From: Pseudomonadota bacterium
Lineage (GTDB): Bacteria > Pseudomonadota > Alphaproteobacteria > Acetobacterales > Acetobacteraceae
Direction of reading: 5' to 3'
DNA: 5,527 nt
Assembly (NCBI GenBank): GCA_021815835.1
Contig: JAKAZN010000165.1
Coordinates: 1 to 5,527, forward strand
Numbering within the stretch: position 1 is the first letter of the stretch; each line of letters begins with the position of its first letter. Of the stretch, positions 1 through 5,527 are shown in pieces. Position numbers and translations under genes: made by a program. The notes below the pieces were generated by a model. It was not told the origin of the DNA. It saw nothing but the letters and a program-made list of their open reading frames with translations, and made no database searches.

Positions 1-540
1 CTGTCGGAGATGGCGCTGTATTACATCGGCGGCATCATCAAGCACGCCAAGGCGCTGAACGCCTTCACCAACCCGGCGACCAACAGCTACAAGCGGCTGA
101 TCCCGGGCTTCGAGGCGCCGGTGCTGCTCGCCTATTCCGCGCGCAACCGCTCGGCTTCCTGCCGCATCCCGTATGCGACCAGCCCGAAGGCCAAGCGCGT
201 GGAGGTGCGGTTCCCGGACGCGGCGGCCAATCCGTACCTGGCGTTCAGCGCGATGCTGATGGCGGGGCTGGACGGGATCAAGAACAAGATCCACCCCGGC
301 GATCCGATGGACAAGGACCTGTACGATCTGCCTCCCGAGGAGCTGAAGGGCATCCCCACCGTGTGCGGCAGCCTGCGCGAGGCGATCGGCGCGCTGGAAG
401 CCGATCATGATTTCCTGCTGGCCGGCGACGTGTTCGGCAAGGATCAGATCGAAAGCTATATCGATCTCAAATGGACCGAGGTGTTCCGCTTCGAGCACAC
501 CCCGCACCCGGTCGAGTTCGAGATGTACTACTCGGTCTGA
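1..540 (+). CDS. glnA: Glutamine synthetase type I, C-terminal part (5' end outside window)
   Basis: Catalyses ATP-dependent formation of glutamine from glutamate and ammonium in the cytoplasm, as a dodecamer. The frame is open from base 1 and ends at TGA 538-540, giving the last 179 residues of a protein of about 468. Visible family signatures are [17 protein letters not shown] (residues 24-40 here), NRSASCRIP (49-57) and [14 protein letters not shown] (67-80). With a constant offset of 289 to E. coli numbering, E38, R50, R55, E68 and R70 match the active-site residues E327, R339, R344, E357 and R359. The adenylylation tyrosine (E. coli Y397) is Y108, codon 322-324, in DLYDLP, so GlnE control is expected. 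The C-terminus [11 protein letters not shown] is typical and intact. In alphaproteobacteria glnB usually precedes glnA and may lie upstream of the window (inference). A strong terminator follows at once, so glnK downstream is probably a separate transcription unit. Confidence 0.98.
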   Translation: MSEMALYYIGGIIKHAKALNAFTNPATNSYKRLIPGFEAPVLLAYSARNRSASCRIPYATSPKAKRVEVRFPDAAANPYLAFSAMLMAGLDGIKNKIHPGDPMDKDLYDLPPEELKGIPTVCGSLREAIGALEADHDFLLAGDVFGKDQIESYIDLKWTEVFRFEHTPHPVEFEMYYSV

Positions 541-569
541 CGCACCGCCTGTCTCGGCGTCGCCCGGCG

Positions 570-608
570 CGCCCCGCCCTTCGCACGAAGGGCGGGGCGT
601 TGTCGTTT
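570..608 (+). terminator. Intrinsic terminator of glnA
   Basis: Bases 570-583 and 586-599 are perfect reverse complements (CGCCCCGCCCTTCG / CGAAGGGCGGGGCG), read as a 13-bp stem with a four-base GCAC loop. The right arm is followed by a T-rich stretch, TTGTCGTTT (600-608). It sits 29 bp after the glnA stop. The stem is very stable; the tail is interrupted by G and C, which is common in GC-rich genomes. Confidence 0.87.
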
Positions 609-624
609 CTGGAAGGATTACGGC

Positions 625-639
625 GAGGCAATTTGCCTC
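625..639. promoter_or_regulatory. Perfect 15-bp palindrome, candidate operator
   Basis: GAGGCAA-T-TTGCCTC is a seven-base inverted repeat with one central base. It lies in the non-coding interval between the glnA terminator and the sigma-54 promoter candidate and shares its right arm with the 17-bp NtrC-like repeat at 634-650. The arms contain AGGCA/TGCCT, the same five-mer used in that second repeat. Its symmetry suggests a dimeric DNA-binding protein; which one cannot be told from sequence. Confidence 0.4.
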
Positions 640-650
640 TTTGCTAGGCA
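634..650. promoter_or_regulatory. Candidate NtrC-type enhancer site
   Basis: TGCCT-N7-AGGCA is a 17-bp inverted repeat containing TGC-N11-GCA, the outer geometry of the NtrC consensus (TGCACC-N5-GGTGCA). Inner bases CC/GG match the consensus only in part: TGCC rather than TGCACC. The centre is about 97 bp upstream of the start inferred from the -24/-12 element at 713-728, within the usual range for sigma-54 activator sites. Regulation of glnK-amtB by NtrC is known in many proteobacteria; the assignment here is inference. Confidence 0.45.
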
Positions 651-655
651 GGCCT

Positions 656-692
656 CGGCGCGCTCGTGGAATTTCCATGGCCGAGCGCGCCG
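656..692. repeat. GC-rich inverted repeat with nested palindrome
   Basis: Bases 656-666 (CGGCGCGCTCG) pair perfectly with 682-692 (CGAGCGCGCCG), giving an 11-bp stem with a 15-base interior. That interior holds a second perfect symmetry, TGGAA-T-TTCCA (667-677). There is no T-run after the right arm, so it does not look like an intrinsic terminator. It lies between the NtrC-like site and the -24/-12 element, where sigma-54 promoters often carry a DNA-bending site. It may be a second operator, an RNA hairpin on read-through transcripts, or simply GC-rich symmetry. Confidence 0.6.
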
Positions 693-712
693 GCCGGCGG
701 CCCCGAGGGTCG

Positions 713-1108
<396 letters not shown>

Positions 1109-1142
1109 GTTCGACACGACCACACCCAAGGAAACAGAAACG

Positions 1143-2480
1143 ATGAATCGATCCCGCCTCGCCTGGGGAGCCGCCGGCCTCGTGCCGGCGCTGCTGGTTG
1201 CCTTGCCGGCATTCGCCGCCGCGCCGCCGCCAGTGCCCAAGCTCAGCCCCGGCGACACCGCCTGGATGTTGTCGAGCACCGCGCTGGTGTTGCTGATGAC
1301 CATTCCCGGCCTCGCGCTGTTCTATGCCGGCATGGTTCGCAAGAAGAACATTCTCGCGACCATGATGCAGTCCTTCGTGATCTGCTGCCTGGTCACCATC
1401 ACCTGGTGCGTGGCGGGCTACTCGCTCGCGTTCACCAACGGCAATCCGTATATCGGCGACTTCTCCCGCTTCATGCTGTGGGGGATGGAGAAGAGCTGGG
1501 ATAAGGCGTTCCTGCTCGGCGGTTCGCAGCCGCAGACGATCCCTGAATCCGTCTACATGATGTTCCAGATGACGTTCGCGATCATCACCCCGGCGCTGAT
1601 CGCGGGTGCCTTCGCGGATCGCATGAAGTTCAGCGCGCTCTGCATCTTCATGACCCTGTGGTCGCTGCTGGTCTATTCGCCGATCGCGCACTGGGTGTGG
1701 AGTTCGGACGGCTGGCTGGGCGCGGGCGTGCTCGGCCTGCCCGGGGCGGCGGATTTCGCCGGCGGGACGGTGGTGCACATCAACGCCGGCATCGCGGGCC
1801 TGGTGTGCTGCCTGGTGATGGGCAAGCGCGTCGGCTACGGCCAGGATAACATGGCGCCGTTCAACGTCGCCTACGCCGTGATCGGCGCGTCGCTGCTGTG
1901 GGTCGGCTGGTTCGGGTTCAACGCGGGCTCCGCGGTCGGCGCCAACGGCCGCGCCGGCATGGCGATGACGGTCACCCAGATCGCGACCGCCGCGGCGGCG
2001 CTGGGCTGGATGTTCGCGGAATGGGCGAGCAAGGGCAAACCCTCGGTCCTGGGCGCGGCATCCGGCGCGGTGGCGGGTCTGGTCGCCATCACCCCGGCCT
2101 CGGGCTTCGTGCTGCCGGGCGCTTCGATCATCATCGGCGTCGCGGCCGGCGTGATCTGCTTCTGGTCGGCCACCAGCCTCAAGCACATCCTGGGCTACGA
2201 CGACAGCCTCGATACGTTCGGCGTGCATGGCATCGGCGGGATCGTCGGCGCCTTGCTGACCGGCGTGTTCGCCTACGGGCCGTTGTCGGGGGGCTCGAAT
2301 GTCGGCGGCCTGCCGCAGTTCGAATCCCAGGTGATCGCGGTGTGCACCACGCTGATCTACAGCGGCGTGATGACCTTCATCCTGCTGATGGTCACCAAGG
2401 CGCTCGTCGGCCTGCGGGTGGACGAGGAGGAAGAGCGCGAGGGCCTCGATCTCGTGCTGCATGGGGAACAGATCTTCTGA
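1143..2480 (+). CDS. amtB: Ammonium transporter AmtB
   Basis: A trimeric inner-membrane channel of the Amt/Mep/Rh family that takes up ammonium; GlnK gates it from the cytoplasm. Start ATG 1143 is preferred over in-frame ATG 1092, which overlaps glnK: 1143 has AAGGAAA at 1128-1134 and opens a proper signal peptide (MNRSR, hydrophobic core, AFA-A near residue 25). The mature part holds the usual series of about 11 hydrophobic segments. Functional residues, with E. coli equivalents: F141 and F145 (F103/F107), W186 (W148) and S263 (S219) of the outer recruitment site; D204 (D160); the pore histidines H212 (H168) in GTVVHINAG and H362 (H318) in FGVHGIGG; and F259 (F215). The C-terminal tail GLRVDEEEEREGLDL is the conserved cytoplasmic region that contacts GlnK. 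All key positions are intact at 445 aa, so a working channel is expected. It is co-transcribed with glnK; a hairpin follows the stop. Confidence 0.97.
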   Translation: MNRSRLAWGAAGLVPALLVALPAFAAAPPPVPKLSPGDTAWMLSSTALVLLMTIPGLALFYAGMVRKKNILATMMQSFVICCLVTITWCVAGYSLAFTNGNPYIGDFSRFMLWGMEKSWDKAFLLGGSQPQTIPESVYMMFQMTFAIITPALIAGAFADRMKFSALCIFMTLWSLLVYSPIAHWVWSSDGWLGAGVLGLPGAADFAGGTVVHINAGIAGLVCCLVMGKRVGYGQDNMAPFNVAYAVIGASLLWVGWFGFNAGSAVGANGRAGMAMTVTQIATAAAALGWMFAEWASKGKPSVLGAASGAVAGLVAITPASGFVLPGASIIIGVAAGVICFWSATSLKHILGYDDSLDTFGVHGIGGIVGALLTGVFAYGPLSGGSNVGGLPQFESQVIAVCTTLIYSGVMTFILLMVTKALVGLRVDEEEEREGLDLVLHGEQIF

Positions 2481-2493
2481 TCCGCGACGCGAA

Positions 2494-2521
2494 GCGGGGT
2501 GCCTGTCGCCGGGCACCCCGC
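2494..2521 (+). terminator. Hairpin after amtB, terminator or attenuator
   Basis: GCGGGGTGCC (2494-2503) pairs perfectly with GGCACCCCGC (2512-2521) around an eight-base loop, 13 bp after the amtB stop. The downstream bases (ATCGGCTTTC) lack a good T-run, so termination is likely to be partial. It could equally be a 3'-end stabilising hairpin that allows lower expression of the porin gene from the same transcript. Confidence 0.55.
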
Positions 2522-2589
2522 ATCGGCTTTCGGGCGTGCCGGCGGCGGTCTTTTCGGGACCAGCAAGAACAACACGAAGGAGTACTCAC

Positions 2590-3813
2590 ATGACCAAGGA
2601 CAATCGGCTGCGATCCGGTCTTATCCGCGCCGCGCTCGGGGCGAGCACGGCGTTGTCCGCCCTCGGGTTTGCCGCCATCCCGGCGGCGCATGCGTTGACG
2701 GCGCCCACCCCGGTCACCATCGACACCGGGACGTTTCTCGGCAAGCTGACCTTGAGCGGCGGCATGGACGGCTACGCCTATGCGCTCACCGGCGTCGGCA
2801 ATTCGGGCGATGGCTATGGCCTGCTCGGCACCGGCAAGAGCGCCGGGGTCGAGTTCCAGAACGGGCTGATCCAGCTGCAGAAGACCGACGGGCTGGTGCA
2901 GTTCACCTTGCTGGCCGGCGGGAACTCCTCGTGGGTTCTCGGCTCCAAGCCGGGCGGAACCTCGGTGCAAACCTTCGAGACCGGGCCGTTCCGCGCCGCC
3001 TATATCACCATCGCGCCGACCGCCAGCTTCAGCATCTCGGCCGGCCACGTCGCCTCCCTCGAAGGCTACGAGTCCGGTGTCGACTGGCAGAACACCAGCA
3101 TGCTGACGACGGACATCTTCAGCGTCGAGAACTCGAACAGCATGGGCGTGTCGGCGACCTACACCATCGGGCCGGTGGCCGCGACGGTGACGTTCGGCGA
3201 CGGTTTCGATACCCAGGTGTGGAACTTCCTGCAGGCATCGGCGACCTACACGATCAACGACAGCAACAACCTGACCGGATATTTCGCGACCAATCTCGGG
3301 CATACCGGGCCGAACGCGCACATCTATGGCTCGGCGACCACCGCCTACACCAGTTCGTTCGTCGGCTCGGGTCCGCTCAGCTCATCGCCGTTCGTCAATT
3401 CGACGATGTTCGGCGCCTATTACAGCTACACGATCGGCAACCTGAACGTGGTTCCGGAAGTGCAGTATGTGTACGCCAAGCAGAACTCCCAGGTCGGCCT
3501 GACGAAGTTCTCCAGCAACTTCGCCGCGGCGGTGTTCGCCAGCTACCAGTTCGGGAAGTCGCCGTTCTCTCTTGGCGGCTGGGTGCAGTATTTCACCAGC
3601 AACGGTCCGGACAACTGGTTCCTCAACCCGCGCGCGCAGGGCTTCGGCGTCTCGATCGCGCCGACCTGGCAGAAGGACCATCTGTTCGTGCGTGGCGATA
3701 TCGGCTGGCTCCACCTGACCAGCCTCGGCTCGCCGGGGTCGGCCGGATACGGCACCTCCGCCACCGGGCGCGACCAGGCCGACTTCCTGCTCGAAGCCGG
3801 CGTTCTGTTCTGA
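2590..3813 (+). CDS. Outer-membrane beta-barrel protein, OmpL/BBP2-like porin
   Basis: Product of 407 aa, predicted to be an outer-membrane pore. Start ATG 2590 has AAGGAG at 2577-2582, seven bases upstream; the frame is open further upstream but without such a site. A Sec signal peptide is clear: basic MTKDNRLRSGLIR, hydrophobic core, cleavage after AHA (residue 35). The rest is rich in Gly, Ser, Thr, Asn and aromatics in alternating amphipathic stretches such as VSATYTIGPVAATVTFGDGF, contains no cysteine, and ends in a terminal Phe (LLEAGVLF), the BAM recognition signature. The middle part, from AAYITIAPTASFSISAGHVAS through the barrel strands, resembles the putative beta-barrel porin-2 (OmpL-like) family; this is from memory of the family, not a search. 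Substrate is unknown. Its place right after glnK-amtB suggests a role in passing ammonium or another small nitrogen compound through the outer membrane (inference). It may be expressed by read-through past the preceding hairpin, since no clear promoter is seen in 2522-2576. Confidence 0.85.
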   Translation: MTKDNRLRSGLIRAALGASTALSALGFAAIPAAHALTAPTPVTIDTGTFLGKLTLSGGMDGYAYALTGVGNSGDGYGLLGTGKSAGVEFQNGLIQLQKTDGLVQFTLLAGGNSSWVLGSKPGGTSVQTFETGPFRAAYITIAPTASFSISAGHVASLEGYESGVDWQNTSMLTTDIFSVENSNSMGVSATYTIGPVAATVTFGDGFDTQVWNFLQASATYTINDSNNLTGYFATNLGHTGPNAHIYGSATTAYTSSFVGSGPLSSSPFVNSTMFGAYYSYTIGNLNVVPEVQYVYAKQNSQVGLTKFSSNFAAAVFASYQFGKSPFSLGGWVQYFTSNGPDNWFLNPRAQGFGVSIAPTWQKDHLFVRGDIGWLHLTSLGSPGSAGYGTSATGRDQADFLLEAGVLF

Positions 3814-3821
3814 TCCGATAC

Positions 3822-3856
3822 CGGCGCCGGCCCCGTCAGGGGCCGGCGCCGCCTTC
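3822..3856 (+). terminator. Intrinsic terminator after the porin gene
   Basis: A perfect 13-bp stem, CGGCGCCGGCCCC (3822-3834) with GGGGCCGGCGCCG (3839-3851), closes a GTCA tetraloop nine bases after the porin stop. The tail CCTTCTCCC is short of T, but stem strength and position fit an intrinsic terminator in a GC-rich genome. It separates the glnK-amtB-porin unit from the flavoprotein gene. Confidence 0.75.
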
Positions 3857-3958
3857 TCCCGGGCGGCGGCGGTTGGGCCGGCCCTTCGGGTGGATTGACG
3901 GGCGGCCCCTTCCGCCCCAAAAGACGCACCCCGCCCAGGCACGAATTGGCGCGGGAGC

Positions 3959-3976
3959 AAGGGAGAGTCCGGATTG
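3959..3976 (+). promoter_or_regulatory. Ribosome-binding site deciding a TTG start
   Basis: AAGGGAG (3959-3965) lies eight bases before TTG 3974. In this frame the last stop upstream is TGA 3896-3898, and no ATG or GTG lies between it and the conserved DCQWACPAHT segment; the first in-frame ATG comes only at residue 45, inside the Cys-rich domain. TTG is therefore the best start. Confidence 0.75.
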
Positions 3977-5527
3977 CAGCCGACCGATATTCGGGACCCC
4001 GAGTATTTCCACAAGGTCGTGGATTGCCAGTGGGCCTGCCCGGCGCACACGCCGGTTCCTGAGTATATCCGCCTGATCGCGGCGCGGCGCTTCGCCGACG
4101 CCTACATGATCAATTGGCATTCCAACGTCTTCCCGGGGATCCTCGGCCGCACCTGCGACCGCCCCTGCGAGCCGGCCTGCCGGCGCGGACGGGTGGAGGA
4201 AGCGCCCGTCGCGATCTGCCGCCTCAAGCGTGTCGCCGCGGATTACAAGGGCGACATCGACGCCCATATGCCCTCTGCCGCGACGCAGCATAACGGCAAG
4301 ACCGTCGCGCTGGTGGGCGCGGGACCCGCGTCCCTGACCGTCGCGCGCGACCTGGCGCTGCTCGGCTATCGCTGCGTGCTGTTCGACGGCGATGCCCGGG
4401 CCGGCGGCATGATCCGCAGCCAGATCCCCCGCTTCCGCCTGCCCGAAAGCGTGATCGACGAGGAAGTGGGCTACATCGCCGCGCTCGGCATCGAATTGCG
4501 CCTGGGCCAGCGGATCGACAGCCTGAAATCGCTGCTGGCGGAGGGCCACGACGCGGTCTTCATCGGCTCCGGCGCGCCGCGCGGGCGCGACCTGCCGCTG
4601 CCCGGGCGGCAGGAGGGCGCCGCCAACATCCATATCGGCATCGACTGGCTGTCCTCGGTTTCCTTCGGTCACATCACCCGGATCGGCAAGCGCGTGATCG
4701 TGCTCGGCGGCGGCAACACGGCGATGGATTGCTGTCGCACCGCCCGCCGCCTGGGGGGCGAGGACGTGAAGGTCATCGTCCGCTCCGGCTTCGAGGAGAT
4801 GAAGGCCTCCCCTTGGGAAAAGGAAGACGCGCTGGGTGAGGACATCCCGATCCTGAACATGATGGTGCCGAAGGCGTTCACCCATGAAGACGGCCGCCTG
4901 ACCGGCGTGCTGTTCGAGAAGGTGAAGGCCGAACATGGCCCCGACGGCAGGCGCAAGCTGGTCCCCACCGGTGAGCCCGACCAGCATGTCCCGGCCGACG
5001 ACGTGCTGGTGGCGGTCGGCCAGGAGAACTCGTTCCCCTGGATCGAGCGCGACGCCGGCGTGGAATTCGACCGCTGGAACATGCCGGTGGTCGATGAGAC
5101 CACCATGGGATCGACCCATCCGAAAGTGTTTTTCGGCGGGGATGCCGCGTTCGGCCCGAAGAACATCATCTGGGCGGTGGCGCACGGGCATCAGGCGGCG
5201 ATCTCCATCGATCTGACCTGCCAGGGCCAGGATGTGCGCGATCGCCCGCCGCCGGACGTGTCGATGATGTCGCAGAAGATGGGCATCCACGAATGGAGCT
5301 ACGATAACGACGTCACCTTGGATACGCGGGTCAAGGTGCCGCATCGCGACAAGGTGCAGGCGCTGGCCGATATCGCCGCGGAGGTGGAACTCGGCTACGA
5401 CGACCGGCTGGCGTTCAAGGAAGCCGAACGCTGCCTGAACTGCGACGTGCAGACGGTGTTCACCGACAAGCTCTGCATCGAATGCGATGCCTGCGTGGAT
5501 ATTTGCCCCGTCGATTGCATCACCTTC
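3974..5527 (+). CDS. GltD-like FAD/NAD(P) oxidoreductase with C-terminal ferredoxin domain (3' end outside window)
   Basis: The first 518 codons are visible and the frame is still open at the window edge. Residues 18-82 form an N-terminal iron-sulfur domain of the GltD/dihydropyrimidine dehydrogenase type, with cysteines at 18, 22, 61, 65, 69 and 82 (DCQWACPAHT; GRTCDRPCEPACRRG). Next comes an FAD Rossmann motif, GAGPAS (115-120), with AGGMIRSQIPRFRLP downstream; a second nucleotide motif for NAD(P), LGGGNTAMDC (244-253); and the FAD-closing segment FFGGDAAFGPKNIIWAVAHGH around D390. After about residue 485 follow ERCLNC (C487, C490) and a classic [4Fe-4S] motif C501-x2-C504-x2-C507-x3-C511-P. 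Ordinary GltD (about 470-490 aa) lacks this tail. Likely role: electron transfer between ferredoxin or a partner enzyme and NAD(P). I recall close homologues preceding 2-oxoacid:acceptor oxidoreductase subunits, which would lie downstream here, unseen. It is probably not the glutamate synthase small subunit itself, since no gltB is adjacent within the window. Coenzyme preference (NADH or NADPH) is not clear: the second-domain motif reads VIVRSG rather than the YRR of GltD. Confidence 0.9.
   Translation, partial: MQPTDIRDPEYFHKVVDCQWACPAHTPVPEYIRLIAARRFADAYMINWHSNVFPGILGRTCDRPCEPACRRGRVEEAPVAICRLKRVAADYKGDIDAHMPSAATQHNGKTVALVGAGPASLTVARDLALLGYRCVLFDGDARAGGMIRSQIPRFRLPESVIDEEVGYIAALGIELRLGQRIDSLKSLLAEGHDAVFIGSGAPRGRDLPLPGRQEGAANIHIGIDWLSSVSFGHITRIGKRVIVLGGGNTAMDCCRTARRLGGEDVKVIVRSGFEEMKASPWEKEDALGEDIPILNMMVPKAFTHEDGRLTGVLFEKVKAEHGPDGRRKLVPTGEPDQHVPADDVLVAVGQENSFPWIERDAGVEFDRWNMPVVDETTMGSTHPKVFFGGDAAFGPKNIIWAVAHGHQAAISIDLTCQGQDVRDRPPPDVSMMSQKMGIHEWSYDNDVTLDTRVKVPHRDKVQALADIAAEVELGYDDRLAFKEAERCLNCDVQTVFTDKLCIECDACVDICPVDCITF

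Noticed and set aside
627..644. AGGCA...TTGCT at 626-645 as a -24/-12 promoter
   Set aside because: The GG to GC distance is four bases too long; the segment is better explained by the overlapping inverted repeats.
3895..3923. Possible -35/-10 promoter TTGACG with CAAAAG at 17 bp before the flavoprotein
   Set aside because: The -35 is good but the -10 is a poor match, and the spacer holds a small GGGCGG/CCGCCC hairpin (3900-3917); too weak to annotate, though some promoter is expected between 3852 and 3958.
3937..3951. Sigma-54-like AGGCACGAATTGGCG upstream of the flavoprotein
   Set aside because: The -24 block looks good, but the GG to GC spacing is one base short and the -12 block is TTGGC; the implied start would leave a leader of only about a dozen bases.
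2499..4076. Plus-strand 525-codon frame overlapping the porin in another frame
   Set aside because: Arg-rich shadow product; it crosses the porin stop and the terminator, has no domain, and the porin frame has a signal peptide and a proper barrel C-terminus.
3836..5344. Long minus-strand reading frame (502 codons) opposite the flavoprotein
   Set aside because: Low-complexity Arg/His/Asp/Ala-rich product with no motifs; the + strand frame carries continuous FAD, NAD(P) and iron-sulfur motifs.

Overview
The window is a compact, high-G+C stretch (roughly two thirds G+C by eye) of what looks like an alphaproteobacterial chromosome, most likely Rhodospirillales/Acetobacteraceae-like. This placement is an inference from protein style and codon use: a GlnA with the Tyr397-type adenylylation site, a GlnK-AmtB pair, and a GltD-like flavoprotein with a C-terminal ferredoxin domain of a type I recall from that order. 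All genes are on the + strand and the theme is nitrogen assimilation and 2-oxoglutarate/glutamate redox metabolism.

Layout. 1-540 is the 3' end of glnA (last 179 codons of type I glutamine synthetase), closed by a strong GC-rich hairpin with a T-rich tail (570-608). 541-769 is a dense regulatory interval: a 15-bp perfect palindrome (625-639), an overlapping 17-bp inverted repeat with the TGC-N11-GCA geometry of NtrC sites (634-650), a long GC-rich inverted repeat (656-692), a -24/-12 (sigma-54) promoter candidate (713-728), and a short stem that could mask the glnK ribosome-binding site (731-761). 770-1108 is glnK (P-II protein, 112 aa) and, 34 bp further on, 1143-2480 is amtB (ammonium channel, 445 aa). 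After a hairpin (2494-2521), 2590-3813 encodes a cysteine-free, signal-peptide-bearing outer-membrane beta-barrel protein of the OmpL-like/BBP2 type. A second strong hairpin (3822-3851) closes that unit. From a TTG start at 3974 to the window edge runs the first 518 codons of a GltD-related FAD/NAD(P) oxidoreductase with an N-terminal Cys-rich domain and the beginning of a C-terminal [4Fe-4S] ferredoxin domain.

How it fits together. GlnA makes glutamine from ammonium and glutamate. GlnK senses 2-oxoglutarate/ATP/ADP and, through uridylylation at Tyr51, glutamine status; it docks on AmtB to close the channel. AmtB carries ammonium across the inner membrane, and the porin next to it may be an outer-membrane partner (inference). 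The flavoprotein probably moves electrons between ferredoxin or an oxidoreductase partner and NAD(P)H; its downstream partner lies outside the window. Expression of glnK-amtB is probably driven from its own nitrogen-regulated promoter rather than by read-through from glnA.

There is no mobile element, CRISPR array, tRNA or rRNA in the window. Long minus-strand reading frames opposite amtB, the porin and the flavoprotein are high-GC shadows. The least ordinary items are the layered symmetry elements upstream of glnK, the amtB-porin pairing, and the iron-sulfur layout of the flavoprotein.
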